NCBI RefSeq assembly: GCF_003863965.1
Contig: NZ_RRCN01000001.1
Coordinates: forward strand, 1,187,406 to 1,251,405
Length of the DNA: 64,000 nt
Source of the DNA: Paenibacillus oralis
GTDB lineage: Bacteria; Bacillota; Bacilli; Paenibacillales; Paenibacillaceae
Reading direction: 5' to 3'
Part shown: positions 18,200-26,738 of the stretch, piece after piece
How positions within the stretch are numbered: the stretch's first letter is position 1
Layout of the letters: every line of letters begins with the position of its first letter
Translations under genes and position numbers: made by a program
The notes under the pieces: model-generated
The model's database searches: none
Seen by the model: the letters and a program-made list of their open reading frames with translations, nothing else
What the model was told of the DNA's origin: nothing

Positions 18200-19932
18200 C
18201 CGATCTCCTCCCGCTGCGCCGCAACCATCCGGTAATAAGCGCCCCGTTTCTTCATCAGCTCGTCATGCGTTCCCGTCTCCGCCACCCGGCCCTGCTCCAT
18301 GACGATAATGCGGTCCATCTGCCGCATCCAATGCAACCGGTGCGTCGCCAGCAACACAAGCTTCCCTTCAAACAAAGGCAGCATCGTTTCCTTCAACTCG
18401 TATTCCGTCTCGATGTCCAAATGGGCCGTCGGCTCGTCGAGCAAAATAATCGGCCGCTTGCTGACTAAAGCCCGGGCCAGCGCCACACGCTGCTCCTGGC
18501 CGCCGCTCAGCGTCCGCCCGCCGCCGCCGATCGGCTCGTCCAGCCCGCCGGGCAAGCTGCGCACCAATTCCCCGAGTCCGGCTGCCACCGCCGCCCGCTC
18601 CACATCCCCGCGCGCCGCCCCGGGCGCATGAAAACTTATATTATCGGCCAAGCTGCCGCTGAAAATATACGGATGCTGCGGAATATAAGTGATTTGCTCC
18701 CGCCAGCCCGCGGCCGCCAAATCGCCCAACGCGCTGCCGTTCAGCTCAAAACTGCCGGACGTCGGCCGCAAAAACCCGCCGAACACGTCGATCAGCGTCG
18801 ACTTTCCGGCCCCGCTTTCGCCGATGATGCCGATTTTGCCCATGCCGCGGAGCGACAGCCGGACATCCTCCAGCGAGGCCTTGGCCTCCCGCTCATGGAT
18901 CACGCCCACGCCATGCAAGGCCAGCGTACTGTCCGGCGTCCACGCCCAGGCCACGCCTTCCGGCACCGGCGCCGCCTTGGCCGCCTCCTTCTCCGCCGCC
19001 GCGATGATCGCCTGCATCGCCTCGCCCGCTTCCTTCCCGTCCAGGGTGGCGTGGAAGTCCGCCCCGACCATCCGCACCGGCAAAAAATACTCCGGCGCCA
19101 AAATCAGCACGGTCAACGCGGGCAGCAGCACCATTTCCCCATTCACCAGCCGCAGCCCGAGGCTGACCGCCACCGAAGCGACCGACAGCATCGTAAAGAA
19201 GTCGAGCGCAAACGAGGACAAAAAGGCCACCCGCAGTGTGCGCATCGTCGCCGAGCGGTAGGAATCGCTCACCCGGGCGATCGATTGCTGATGCGATTTG
19301 CTGCGCCCGAGGAATTTCAGCGTCTCCAAGCCGCGCAGCGAATCGACGAAATGGTTCGCCAGCACGCGGTACGATTTGAGCTGCCGCTCCGTTTGCTTCC
19401 GCGCCGCCAGCCCGAGCAAAATCATAAACGCGATCAAAATCGGCATCGTGATCGTCAGGATGACCCCGGAAGCGATATCCAGCTTATATACGTAAGCCAA
19501 AATCAGCACCGGCGTCAGCCCGGTCGCCAGCATCCGCGGCAGAAACAGCTCCAGGTAATTGCGGAATTTGGCGACGCCCTCCAGCACCAGGGTTACCAGA
19601 TTCCCGGTGCCTTCGGTCCCGGTGAACCGCGGACCCAGCTGGAACAGCTTCTCCAGCACCTGCCCCCGCAGGTCCCGCCCTGTCTCCTCCGCGAAGCGGT
19701 AGGCCATCTTCTGCATCGTCAACGCGCAAATTTGCCGCACCATAAAAGCAAGCAGGAACAAACCGGCCCCGCCGGCTTGTTCCTGCAGCTTGGCGCCGGC
19801 AAACAGGGCGGAGACGATCTCCGCCAGCCATTTAGCCTGCCCGATGATAGCAATGCTCTGAAGCAGGGTCAGCAGGGCCATGATCGCCATGACCGGCCGC
19901 ACCCCTGGAAATTTCATCAAACCGCGTCCCAT
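18196..19932 (-). CDS. cydC: CydC: thiol exporter subunit for cytochrome bd assembly
   Basis: The 578-residue ABC half-transporter has six hydrophobic helices in the first 290 residues and an ATPase domain with Walker A GESGAGKST, signature LSGGQEQR and Walker B IILLDEPTAHLD. Both catalytic Glu and switch His (ATHRLHW) are present. Order cydA-B-C-D matches B. subtilis, where both ABC genes are needed for cytochrome bd. Its start shares a base with the cydB stop (TAATG), so translation is coupled. Names C and D follow Bacillus gene order. Confidence 0.9.
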   Translation of the reverse strand: MGRGLMKFPGVRPVMAIMALLTLLQSIAIIGQAKWLAEIVSALFAGAKLQEQAGGAGLFLLAFMVRQICALTMQKMAYRFAEETGRDLRGQVLEKLFQLGPRFTGTEGTGNLVTLVLEGVAKFRNYLELFLPRMLATGLTPVLILAYVYKLDIASGVILTITMPILIAFMILLGLAARKQTERQLKSYRVLANHFVDSLRGLETLKFLGRSKSHQQSIARVSDSYRSATMRTLRVAFLSSFALDFFTMLSVASVAVSLGLRLVNGEMVLLPALTVLILAPEYFLPVRMVGADFHATLDGKEAGEAMQAIIAAAEKEAAKAAPVPEGVAWAWTPDSTLALHGVGVIHEREAKASLEDVRLSLRGMGKIGIIGESGAGKSTLIDVFGGFLRPTSGSFELNGSALGDLAAAGWREQITYIPQHPYIFSGSLADNISFHAPGAARGDVERAAVAAGLGELVRSLPGGLDEPIGGGGRTLSGGQEQRVALARALVSKRPIILLDEPTAHLDIETEYELKETMLPLFEGKLVLLATHRLHWMRQMDRIIVMEQGRVAETGTHDELMKKRGAYYRMVAAQREEIG

Positions 19933-20948
19933 TAATATTCCAAATGCTCCTTTTCGTGTACGCGTTTATGGAAAACGAAATAACTCCAAATCTGATACCC
20001 CAGCACAAACGGCAGCAGGGTTAAAGCCACAATCGTCATGACCTTCAGCGAGTAAGCCCCTGAGGCCGCATTCTGAATCGTGAGCGAAAACGTCTCGCTG
20101 ATCGAGCTGACCATAACACGCGGGAACAACCCGATAAACACCGCCGCGATCGAAAGGGCGATCATCGTTCCGGTCATGCCAAACGCCCAGCCGTCTTTTT
20201 GCTTGGAGATAAACCATCCTCCCAGCACAAAGGCGATAACGCCGAGCCCCCCTACCAGCCCGAGCACCAAGCCGCGGACTTGGAACACATCCGTCTGGAA
20301 GTAGGTCAACACGCCGAACAGAACGAACAATACCGCCAGCGGAATCAGCATTTTATGCGCCAGCTTGCGAGCCCGCTCCTGCAAACTTCCCGTCGTGCGC
20401 AGCGAGGCGAACAGCAGGCCGTGCACAAGGCACAGCATGACAACCGTAATACCGCCGACCAGCGTGTAGATGTTCACCATATCGAACAGGCCGGCCTTCA
20501 TTTCCATGTCCCCGTCGATCGGCAGGCCTTTCATCAGGCCCGCGAACACTACGCCGAGGAGGAACGGCGGCAGCAGGCTGCCGAGGAAGATCGCGCCGTC
20601 CCAGGTCGACTTCCATTTCTCACTGCCGACCTTGCCGCGGAATTCAAACGCAACCCCGCGGGCGATCAGCGCCAGCAGCAGCACGACAAGCGGGGTGTAA
20701 TATCCGCTGAACATCGTGGCGTACCAGTTCGGGAAAGCGGCGAACATGGCGCCGCCCGCCGTCAGCAGCCACACCTCGTTGGCATCCCAGAACGGTCCGA
20801 TCGAGTTGATCAGAACCCGGCGCTCCATATCATTTTTTGCCAAAAACCGGGTGCTCATTCCGATGCCGAAATCAAAACCTTCCAAAAAGAAGAAACCGAT
20901 GAACAACACCGCGACAAGGATAAACCACAGCTCATTAAGAGACAGCAT
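19932..20948 (-). CDS. cydB: Cytochrome bd ubiquinol/menaquinol oxidase subunit II
   Basis: The 338-residue membrane protein has about eight to nine helices and the CydB N-terminus (LNELWFILVAVLFIGFFFLEGFDFG). It also has GPFWDANEVWLLTAGGAMFAAFP, a signature of the family. It pairs with CydA in the high-affinity terminal oxidase. The start at 20948 is chosen because AAGGAGGG stands just before it; upstream in-frame codons belong to the end of cydA, which it overlaps by 14 bases. Confidence 0.94.
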   Translation of the reverse strand: MLSLNELWFILVAVLFIGFFFLEGFDFGIGMSTRFLAKNDMERRVLINSIGPFWDANEVWLLTAGGAMFAAFPNWYATMFSGYYTPLVVLLLALIARGVAFEFRGKVGSEKWKSTWDGAIFLGSLLPPFLLGVVFAGLMKGLPIDGDMEMKAGLFDMVNIYTLVGGITVVMLCLVHGLLFASLRTTGSLQERARKLAHKMLIPLAVLFVLFGVLTYFQTDVFQVRGLVLGLVGGLGVIAFVLGGWFISKQKDGWAFGMTGTMIALSIAAVFIGLFPRVMVSSISETFSLTIQNAASGAYSLKVMTIVALTLLPFVLGYQIWSYFVFHKRVHEKEHLEY

Positions 20949-22341
20949 GATAACCCTCCTTACCGAATGGATCCGTCGAATGGTCGGCACCGGCGCCGTC
21001 CTCATTCGGCCCTTTCTTGATAACCTTGACGAACAGGTAGGCCATCACCGCTCCAAGCACCGCGTAAATCAGCGTAAACGCGATCAGGGAGAACAAAATT
21101 TGCCCGCCGGTGACGCTCGGCGATACGCTGTCCTTCGTCTGCATCAGGCCGAATACCGTCCACGGCTGACGGCCGAATTCCGTCATGATCCAACCGGACG
21201 TATTGGCGATAAACGGCAGCGAGATCGACCACAACATCGCGCGGTAAAACCATTTGTTCGGACGATCCAGCTTTTTGCGCCAAGCCAGATACGTGCCGTA
21301 AAGTCCAAGCAGAATCATCAGACAGCCGGCGGCGATCATGATCCGGAAGCTCCAGAAGGTCGTCCGCACCGGCGGAATGTAATCCCCAGGCCCGTATGAT
21401 TGTTCATATTCGGCCTGAAGCTCGTGCATTCCTTTTACTTCGCCGGAAAATTTACTGTAAGACAAGAAGCTGAGCAGATAAGGGATTTTGATTTCAAAAT
21501 CGTTTTTCCCGCCACCCGAATCAATGTGCGCGTACAGCGTCCAAGGCGCAGGGTCGCCGGATTTGCCCCAAAGGCCTTCGGATGCGGCCATTTTCATCGG
21601 CTGCGTTTTGACCAGATACTGCGCTTGCTGGTGACCGAACAACGCCGTGCCGAACGAAGCGATTAAAGCAACGATGATGCCGATCGCAAACGATTTTTTG
21701 AAAAAGGACGTATCCTGGCGTTTCAGCAGCTTATACGCGCTGATCCCGGCGATCATAAACGCGCCAGTGGCAAACGCGCCAAGCACGGTATGCGGGAATT
21801 CCACCCACAGCTGCCCGTTGCCGATCAACGCGAAGAAGTCGTTCATTTCCGCCCGGCCGTTGTTAATTTCAAAACCGACCGGCCGTTGCATAAACGAGTT
21901 GGCCGCCAAAATCCAGAACGCCGATACCGTCGTCCCCAAAGCCACCAGCCAAATGCACAGCAGATGCACTTTCTTGGACAGGCGATCCCATCCGAAGATC
22001 CACAGTCCGATAAAAGTCGATTCCATAAAGAAGGCGAACAACGCTTCAACCGCGAGCGGCGCGCCGAACACATCCCCTACGAACCGCGAATAATCCGACC
22101 AATTCATGCCGAACTGGAATTCCTGAAGAATCCCCGTCACAACCCCAACCGCAAAGTTGATCAGGAACAGTTTTCCCCAGAACTTGGCCATCCGTTTGTA
22201 TTCTTCTTTGCCCTTCACGACATACATCGTTTCCATGATCGCGATGAGCAGCACCAGACCGATGGACAGAGGCACAAAGAAGAAATGGAAAATCGTCGTC
22301 ACCGCAAACTGAAGGCGTGCAAGCAGAATCGGATCCAACAT
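20935..22341 (-). CDS. cydA: Cytochrome bd oxidase subunit I (short Q-loop type)
   Basis: The 468-residue membrane protein has about nine helices, the N-terminal haem ligand region (FAVTTIFHFFFVPLSIG), the GNxW-like GMNWSDYSRFVGDVFG, and SGWIMTEFGRQPW of quinol oxidases. Length matches the short-Q-loop Firmicute form. It reduces oxygen to water with menaquinol and works at low oxygen. It heads cydABCD. The start at 22341 follows AGGGGATGAA; a longer frame has no such site. A Fnr/Crp-type palindrome and a hairpin lie in the divergent gap upstream. Confidence 0.94.
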   Translation of the reverse strand: MLDPILLARLQFAVTTIFHFFFVPLSIGLVLLIAIMETMYVVKGKEEYKRMAKFWGKLFLINFAVGVVTGILQEFQFGMNWSDYSRFVGDVFGAPLAVEALFAFFMESTFIGLWIFGWDRLSKKVHLLCIWLVALGTTVSAFWILAANSFMQRPVGFEINNGRAEMNDFFALIGNGQLWVEFPHTVLGAFATGAFMIAGISAYKLLKRQDTSFFKKSFAIGIIVALIASFGTALFGHQQAQYLVKTQPMKMAASEGLWGKSGDPAPWTLYAHIDSGGGKNDFEIKIPYLLSFLSYSKFSGEVKGMHELQAEYEQSYGPGDYIPPVRTTFWSFRIMIAAGCLMILLGLYGTYLAWRKKLDRPNKWFYRAMLWSISLPFIANTSGWIMTEFGRQPWTVFGLMQTKDSVSPSVTGGQILFSLIAFTLIYAVLGAVMAYLFVKVIKKGPNEDGAGADHSTDPFGKEGYHAVS

Positions 22342-22427
22342 TTCATCCCCTACTTTCGAATAATTATTATCTAATGTGAATTCTAGCACTCATTGATGAA
22401 AACGAACGCCGCTAAATGTAATAATTT

Positions 22428-22443
22428 TGTGACGGAAATCACA
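22428..22443. promoter_or_regulatory. Fnr/Crp-type operator upstream of cydA
   Basis: TGTGA-N6-TCACA is a perfect 16-base palindrome about 85 bases before cydA. This is the Crp/Fnr family consensus; Bacillus Fnr uses nearly the same box. Low-oxygen activation of cydABCD is a reasonable inference. The overlapping TTGTGA...TCACA also resembles half of a Rex site, so Rex is an alternative. Confidence 0.55.
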
Positions 22444-22459
22444 TGATGTATGTCACAAA

Positions 22460-22505
22460 GGCAAAAAAAGAGCCGCAAACCCGCGTCATTGCTCGTTTTT
22501 TTGCC
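22460..22505. terminator. Terminator-like hairpin inside the divergent cydA/siderophore-protein gap
   Basis: GGCAAAAAAAGAGC (22460-22473) and GCTCGTTTTTTTGCC (22491-22505) form a stem with A7/T7 in it. It lies between two divergent starts, where no gene ends. It is flanked by GTATGTCACA (22448-22457) and its inverse TGTGACATAC (22528-22537). It could insulate the two promoters or act as a leader attenuator. Confidence 0.5.
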
Positions 22506-22587
22506 ACGGATTTATTTTTGACATTCCTGTGACATACTTGTCGCACTTTTATTTTTGGAAAAAGGTTGCGCCATAGATGATTTTAAA

Positions 22588-22608
22588 TGATAATAATAAT
22601 CATTATCA
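22588..22608 (+). promoter_or_regulatory. Fur box upstream of the siderophore-binding lipoprotein
   Basis: TGATAATAATAATCATTATC(A) is a near-perfect Fur box (7-1-7 type, TGATAAT/ATTATCA) ending 28 bases before the start codon. Iron repression of the next gene is expected. Confidence 0.85.
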
Positions 22609-22636
22609 CGTTGGGAGTAGTGGGGGGCTTTAGGAG

Positions 22637-23632
22637 ATGAATAAAAAAACGAAATACGCTTTAGTGCCGGTCCTGCTTAGCCTGGTCTTGCTGTTAGGCG
22701 CGTGCGCGGGAAAATCCGCCCCGGCAACGACGAATGAAGGTCAGCAAACTGGGGTTAACAGCACGTCCGAACAGCAAAATCAATCCGGCGAACGCCTGGT
22801 CAAGGACGCCTTGGGCCATGAGGTATCGGTCCCGGCAAATCCGCAGCGCATCCTCGCTTCGTACCTGGAGGATCATCTGGTCGCGCTGGGCGTCAAACCG
22901 ATAGCGCAATGGTCCGTGGGCGACGGCAAATCCGTACAAAGGTATCTGCAATACGCTTTGCAGGATGTTCCTACGATTCCTTCCGAGCTTCCTTATGAAG
23001 CCGTAATTAGCTTTGAGCCCGATCTGATCATTATGGACAGCGCGGAGATGGCCAGCGGCGACAAATATGGGCAGTACGCCAAAATCGCGCCCACCTATGT
23101 TATCGGTACGGGAAAAAACAACGATTGGCGTCAGGAATTGCTTGCCGTAGCCGATATTCTGAATAAATCGGAAGAAGGCCGCAAGGTGCTGGATGAATAT
23201 GAACGGAAAGCAAGCGAGGCCAAAGCAAAGCTCCATCAGGAGGTCGGGGAGGCCTCGGCGGCCGTGCTTTGGGTCAGCGCCAAAAACACCTATGTTGTTC
23301 ATGAACAGCTATCAAGCGGTGATGTGCTTTACCGCGACCTTGGCCTGCAAGTGCCGGCGGCCGTGAAGGAGATCTCCGCGTCCGCCACCGCCAATTGGAA
23401 TCCGATTTCCAAAGAGAAGCTGGCGGAACTCAGTGCGGATTATTTGTTTATCATTAAAAGCGCCGGCATCACCATGGAAGAAATGAAGACCGATCCGATA
23501 TGGTCGGGAATTCCGGCGGTAAAGAGCGGGCATGTGTACGAATTCGGCGCCGACTCCAGTTGGCTGTACACCGGCGTGATCGCCAACGGAAACATGATCG
23601 ACGATGTGCTAAGCAGCATTTTACCGCAATAA
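22637..23632 (+). CDS. Iron-siderophore ABC transporter substrate-binding lipoprotein
   Basis: The 331-residue protein has a lipoprotein signal with lipobox LLGAC (Cys about 23), a polar linker, and a periplasmic-binding domain of the FeuA/FhuD type (DALGHEVSVPANPQRILA...LEDHLVALGVKPIA, ...PIWSGIPAVKSGHVYEF). It should bind a ferric siderophore or haem-like ligand on the outer membrane face and hand it to a permease. No permease or ATPase lies beside it, so it must use a shared transporter. A Fur box lies directly upstream. The ligand is unknown. Confidence 0.87.
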   Translation: MNKKTKYALVPVLLSLVLLLGACAGKSAPATTNEGQQTGVNSTSEQQNQSGERLVKDALGHEVSVPANPQRILASYLEDHLVALGVKPIAQWSVGDGKSVQRYLQYALQDVPTIPSELPYEAVISFEPDLIIMDSAEMASGDKYGQYAKIAPTYVIGTGKNNDWRQELLAVADILNKSEEGRKVLDEYERKASEAKAKLHQEVGEASAAVLWVSAKNTYVVHEQLSSGDVLYRDLGLQVPAAVKEISASATANWNPISKEKLAELSADYLFIIKSAGITMEEMKTDPIWSGIPAVKSGHVYEFGADSSWLYTGVIANGNMIDDVLSSILPQ

Positions 23633-23635
23633 TAC

Positions 23636-24010
23636 TCACTTCCTATCGTCAAACAGGTGCCGGACCGTCAATATCGGATGCCGCAATAGCATTTTCGGTC
23701 CGGCATAAGCCATGATTTTGCGGATTGTGTCCCGTTGTTTAGGCGCATAGCAGTGGACCGCACACGCCCGGCAGGTCGTTTTGTCTTCCCCGAACCGGCA
23801 GCGGGCGAGCCGCTCCCGGGCGTACCTAAGCAGCTCCGCGCACTCCGGGCACAAGCCGGGAACGGATTCGGCCGCGATTTCGTCCCGGCTGGTCCGTTCC
23901 CGTTTCCCATGCCGCTGCCGGCAATAAAGGGAAATCATGAGCGCCACCGTCATCTGCTCGCGGCGAATCCGCGGCCCTTCTTTTTCCGATTGCAGCCTTC
24001 CACCCCTCAA
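23636..24010 (-). CDS. YgbA-like protein (nitrous oxide-stimulated promoter family)
   Basis: The 124-residue protein carries the cysteine pattern CPEC...CRFGEDKTTCRACAVHCY and ends YAGPKMLLRHPILTVRHLFDDRK, which I recognise as the YgbA/NO-stimulated promoter family; its function is poorly known. The start is taken as TTG at 24010: GGGAGG lies about 9 bases upstream and the codon overlaps the stop of the preceding ABC permease (TTGA). An ATG at the MTVALMISLY position is the alternative. It is cotranscribed as the last gene of the ABC-2 exporter operon. Confidence 0.7.
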   Translation of the reverse strand: MRGGRLQSEKEGPRIRREQMTVALMISLYCRQRHGKRERTSRDEIAAESVPGLCPECAELLRYARERLARCRFGEDKTTCRACAVHCYAPKQRDTIRKIMAYAGPKMLLRHPILTVRHLFDDRK

Positions 24011-25683
24011 TACTCCGCCCTCCCTTTTGCGAGCGCCCCTGGAGCAAACACCCTTCTCCACCCCAGCCAAATCGCGATAATCAGCAATAATGCATAGACG
24101 ATAACGCCAAACGGAACGGTGGTTGCCGTCCAATGCAGAAGTCCCATGCCGCCAAGCAGGAACATAAGCGGCAGTAGCTTCAATCCTTCGCTTTGCTGCG
24201 TGGCCTCAAACGGCTCCGAGAAAGGAAGCCCTTTGCGCAAATAGGCAAAGCACAGGATGGCGAACAATTGCATCGCCAGGCCGGCGACAACCAGATCGGG
24301 AACGATATGCGCCCCGAACAACAGCGCGAAAATCAGGCTTTCCAGCACGAACAAAGGCAGCAGCAGACGAACCAGGCAAGCGAGCAGCGCACCCTTGTAT
24401 ATCGGCCCCTCCTCCCGGATCGGCAGCACCCGGTAAATCCAGGCGGCCTTGTGGCTGCCGGAATATCGCAGCATCATGATGACGGTAGGCAGCATCAACC
24501 CGCAGAAATAAATAAACAAATACTTGCGGGTTCCGGCAAGCCCTTGAAGACCGTTTTCGAAGCCGTCGGTAAACAGAAAAATAAACGGGAAAATAATCGA
24601 AAACCCCAGCGTCGGGTACACTTTAAGCTTAAACTCCCGCTCATTCCCCAGCATCGACCAGGCAAACCGGAAAAATACCCGCTCCTGCGGGTCCCGGCAC
24701 AGCCAATCGGCCAGCCGCTTCAATGCGGTTCCCGTCCGCTGTCCGCGCCGCCGTCCCGGCTCAGCAAGCTTTTGCAAATTCCTTTCCAGGGCGGGCGCCA
24801 ATTTCAGATATAAGGCAAAGGCGGCCAGCGGCACGAGGAGAGACAACAGGGCTAAGGCCATGTACGGCCATCCGTTCCCCGGATGCAGCACTGTCTCGAA
24901 CGCTGCTCCGAACCAGATCGGCGGGATGAAATACTGCCACCATCTTGGCTGGAACACCATGTTCAAGCCGGTAAAATCAAAAAGCCGGATCACCAGCTGA
25001 TACCCGACCGTGATGCCGATCGTCAACCCGATCTGTACATAGTTGATGATGTCCTTCAGCTTTTCGCCGTCGAAAAATCGCAGCACCCCCAAATACAGCA
25101 GCGCGGTGATGACCACAATAAGCAGATCCATCAGCACCAGTTCCAGCAGCAGCAACAGCGCAAACCCGATCCCGTGCTTTAACAGCCCGACGGCCAGCGG
25201 CACCACCGCAATCGCGCCGGTCAAAAAGAAAAGGTAGAAGAAAATGTGCAGCGCTTTGGCCATGGCGATCGTCCGGCGGTTCACCGGCCTGACCGCCAAA
25301 ATGCTCCGGTCCCGGATATCCAGCAGCACCGCGGAAAAATCGGAAATCATCGAAGTCATGATCATAAACATCATAATGCCAAACAGTATGCTTGCCTGAA
25401 ACAGAAAGTTGTCCCCCGCCGCCACGATCACGGAACCCAGCGCCCCAAAAATGAGGTAAAGCCATAGCGAGGCAAAAAACTGGTTTTTCTCCTTCTCCCG
25501 CCCGAAACGGTCTTTCGCCCGATCCGCGCCCTTTCGAGATTTTCCGACAATGGTGGGCACCCGCCGGGCATCCATCGCCAGCTTCACCTGCAGGATGCGG
25601 CGCATGACGGGATAGTCCACTCCCATTTGTTCGAACAGCCTGCGGAACCGGTCCAACACCTTCAGCGACTTCATCTCGTTCAT
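24007..25683 (-). CDS. ABC-2-type exporter permease
   Basis: The 558-residue membrane protein has a basic N-terminal cytoplasmic region of about 80 residues and roughly 12 hydrophobic segments in two sets. It has no ATPase motif. The ATPase gene immediately upstream ends 2 bases before this start, with the ribosome binding site AAGAGGTG inside its last codons, so the two are a translationally coupled exporter. The substrate is unknown; similar pairs in Bacillus include YthPQ and EcsAB, to which I cannot assign it firmly. Confidence 0.8.
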   Translation of the reverse strand: MNEMKSLKVLDRFRRLFEQMGVDYPVMRRILQVKLAMDARRVPTIVGKSRKGADRAKDRFGREKEKNQFFASLWLYLIFGALGSVIVAAGDNFLFQASILFGIMMFMIMTSMISDFSAVLLDIRDRSILAVRPVNRRTIAMAKALHIFFYLFFLTGAIAVVPLAVGLLKHGIGFALLLLLELVLMDLLIVVITALLYLGVLRFFDGEKLKDIINYVQIGLTIGITVGYQLVIRLFDFTGLNMVFQPRWWQYFIPPIWFGAAFETVLHPGNGWPYMALALLSLLVPLAAFALYLKLAPALERNLQKLAEPGRRRGQRTGTALKRLADWLCRDPQERVFFRFAWSMLGNEREFKLKVYPTLGFSIIFPFIFLFTDGFENGLQGLAGTRKYLFIYFCGLMLPTVIMMLRYSGSHKAAWIYRVLPIREEGPIYKGALLACLVRLLLPLFVLESLIFALLFGAHIVPDLVVAGLAMQLFAILCFAYLRKGLPFSEPFEATQQSEGLKLLPLMFLLGGMGLLHWTATTVPFGVIVYALLLIIAIWLGWRRVFAPGALAKGRAEY

Positions 25684-25685
25684 AG

Positions 25686-26474
25686 CTACACCTCTTGCAC
25701 GATCGCCACAAACTGTTCGGCGATGCTTCGATGCTCGTTAAATCCGGTCAACTGGTTAAACACCTGCTCGAGGGAACCCTCTTTAGATTGGCCTTTAAGC
25801 TGCTCGAAGCTGCCGTCAGCCACAACGATTCCCCCGTCCAGCAAAATGATCCGGTCGCTGATTTTTTCTACGACATCCATAATGTGCGAGGAATAAAAAA
25901 TCGTCTTCCCCTGCGCCGCCAACAAAGCGAGAATTTCCTTCACCACCATGACGCTGTTGGCATCAAGCCCGCTGAGCGGCTCGTCGAGGAACAAAATGTC
26001 CGGGTTATGCAGCAGGCTGGAAATAAGCAGCACCTTCTGCTTCATCCCTTTGGAAAACGTGGCGATGCGAACGTCGAAAACGTCCGTAAGTTCAAAACGC
26101 TCTATAAGCCGGCGCGCTTTGCTTTCCGCATCATCCGCAGGCAAACCGTAAAGCTCGCCGATAAACGTCAAATATTCCCGCGCCGTCAGCGTATCGTAAA
26201 TTTCCGCCACTTCCGGCACATAACCGATGCGCTTTTTGTACTCCACGCTTTCATCCTGCGGGCTGGCGCCCAAAATACGGACCTCGCCGGAATACCCTTC
26301 GATCAGTCCCAGCATGATTTTAACCGTCGTGCTTTTGCCCGCCCCGTTTGGACCGATGTAACCGATAATTTGCCCCGGATACACGTCCAGATCAATCCCG
26401 TTTAATACAAACTTATCTCCAAACCGCATGCGCAAATCTCTTAACGTGATGACAGGTTCATGGCTGCCGACCAT
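25686..26474 (-). CDS. ABC transporter ATP-binding protein (ABC-2 exporter)
   Basis: The roughly 262-residue ATPase has Walker A GPNGAGKST, Q-loop region GYVPEVAEIYDTLTAREYL, signature FSKGMKQK, Walker B ILFLDEPLSGLD and switch His (YSSHIMD). The SKGM signature and DEPLSGLD are typical of ABC-2 export ATPases. The start at 26474 (ATGGTCGGC) is preceded by GAGAGGGTGGAG; a TTG eight codons earlier is less likely. It works with the permease downstream. The 260-base gap upstream is a divergent promoter region shared with the aldo/keto reductase. Confidence 0.87.
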   Translation of the reverse strand: MVGSHEPVITLRDLRMRFGDKFVLNGIDLDVYPGQIIGYIGPNGAGKSTTVKIMLGLIEGYSGEVRILGASPQDESVEYKKRIGYVPEVAEIYDTLTAREYLTFIGELYGLPADDAESKARRLIERFELTDVFDVRIATFSKGMKQKVLLISSLLHNPDILFLDEPLSGLDANSVMVVKEILALLAAQGKTIFYSSHIMDVVEKISDRIILLDGGIVVADGSFEQLKGQSKEGSLEQVFNQLTGFNEHRSIAEQFVAIVQEV

Positions 26475-26738
26475 TTTCTCCACCCTCTCCGAGTCCAAAA
26501 TTACGTATGTCTTCCCTTATTCAAACCTATTTTCCAATATTCTACCATACTCTTTCTAGGCGAATCGGTTATATCGCACACAAATGCCGGTATGGATCCC
26601 TAAGCCTCACATTGAATTATCCATAATGGATAAAACATAAGAATTAATTAGCCTTATTTGCAGATCAAATTTTAATCGTGATATACTTTTACTGGAAATT
26701 AATTTGTCCGATATCCATCAAGAAAGGAAGGATTACAT

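Noticed and set aside
18628..19935. A 435-codon open frame on the plus strand
   Set aside because: It is antisense to cydC; its composition is Arg/Gln/His-rich and no domain is visible.
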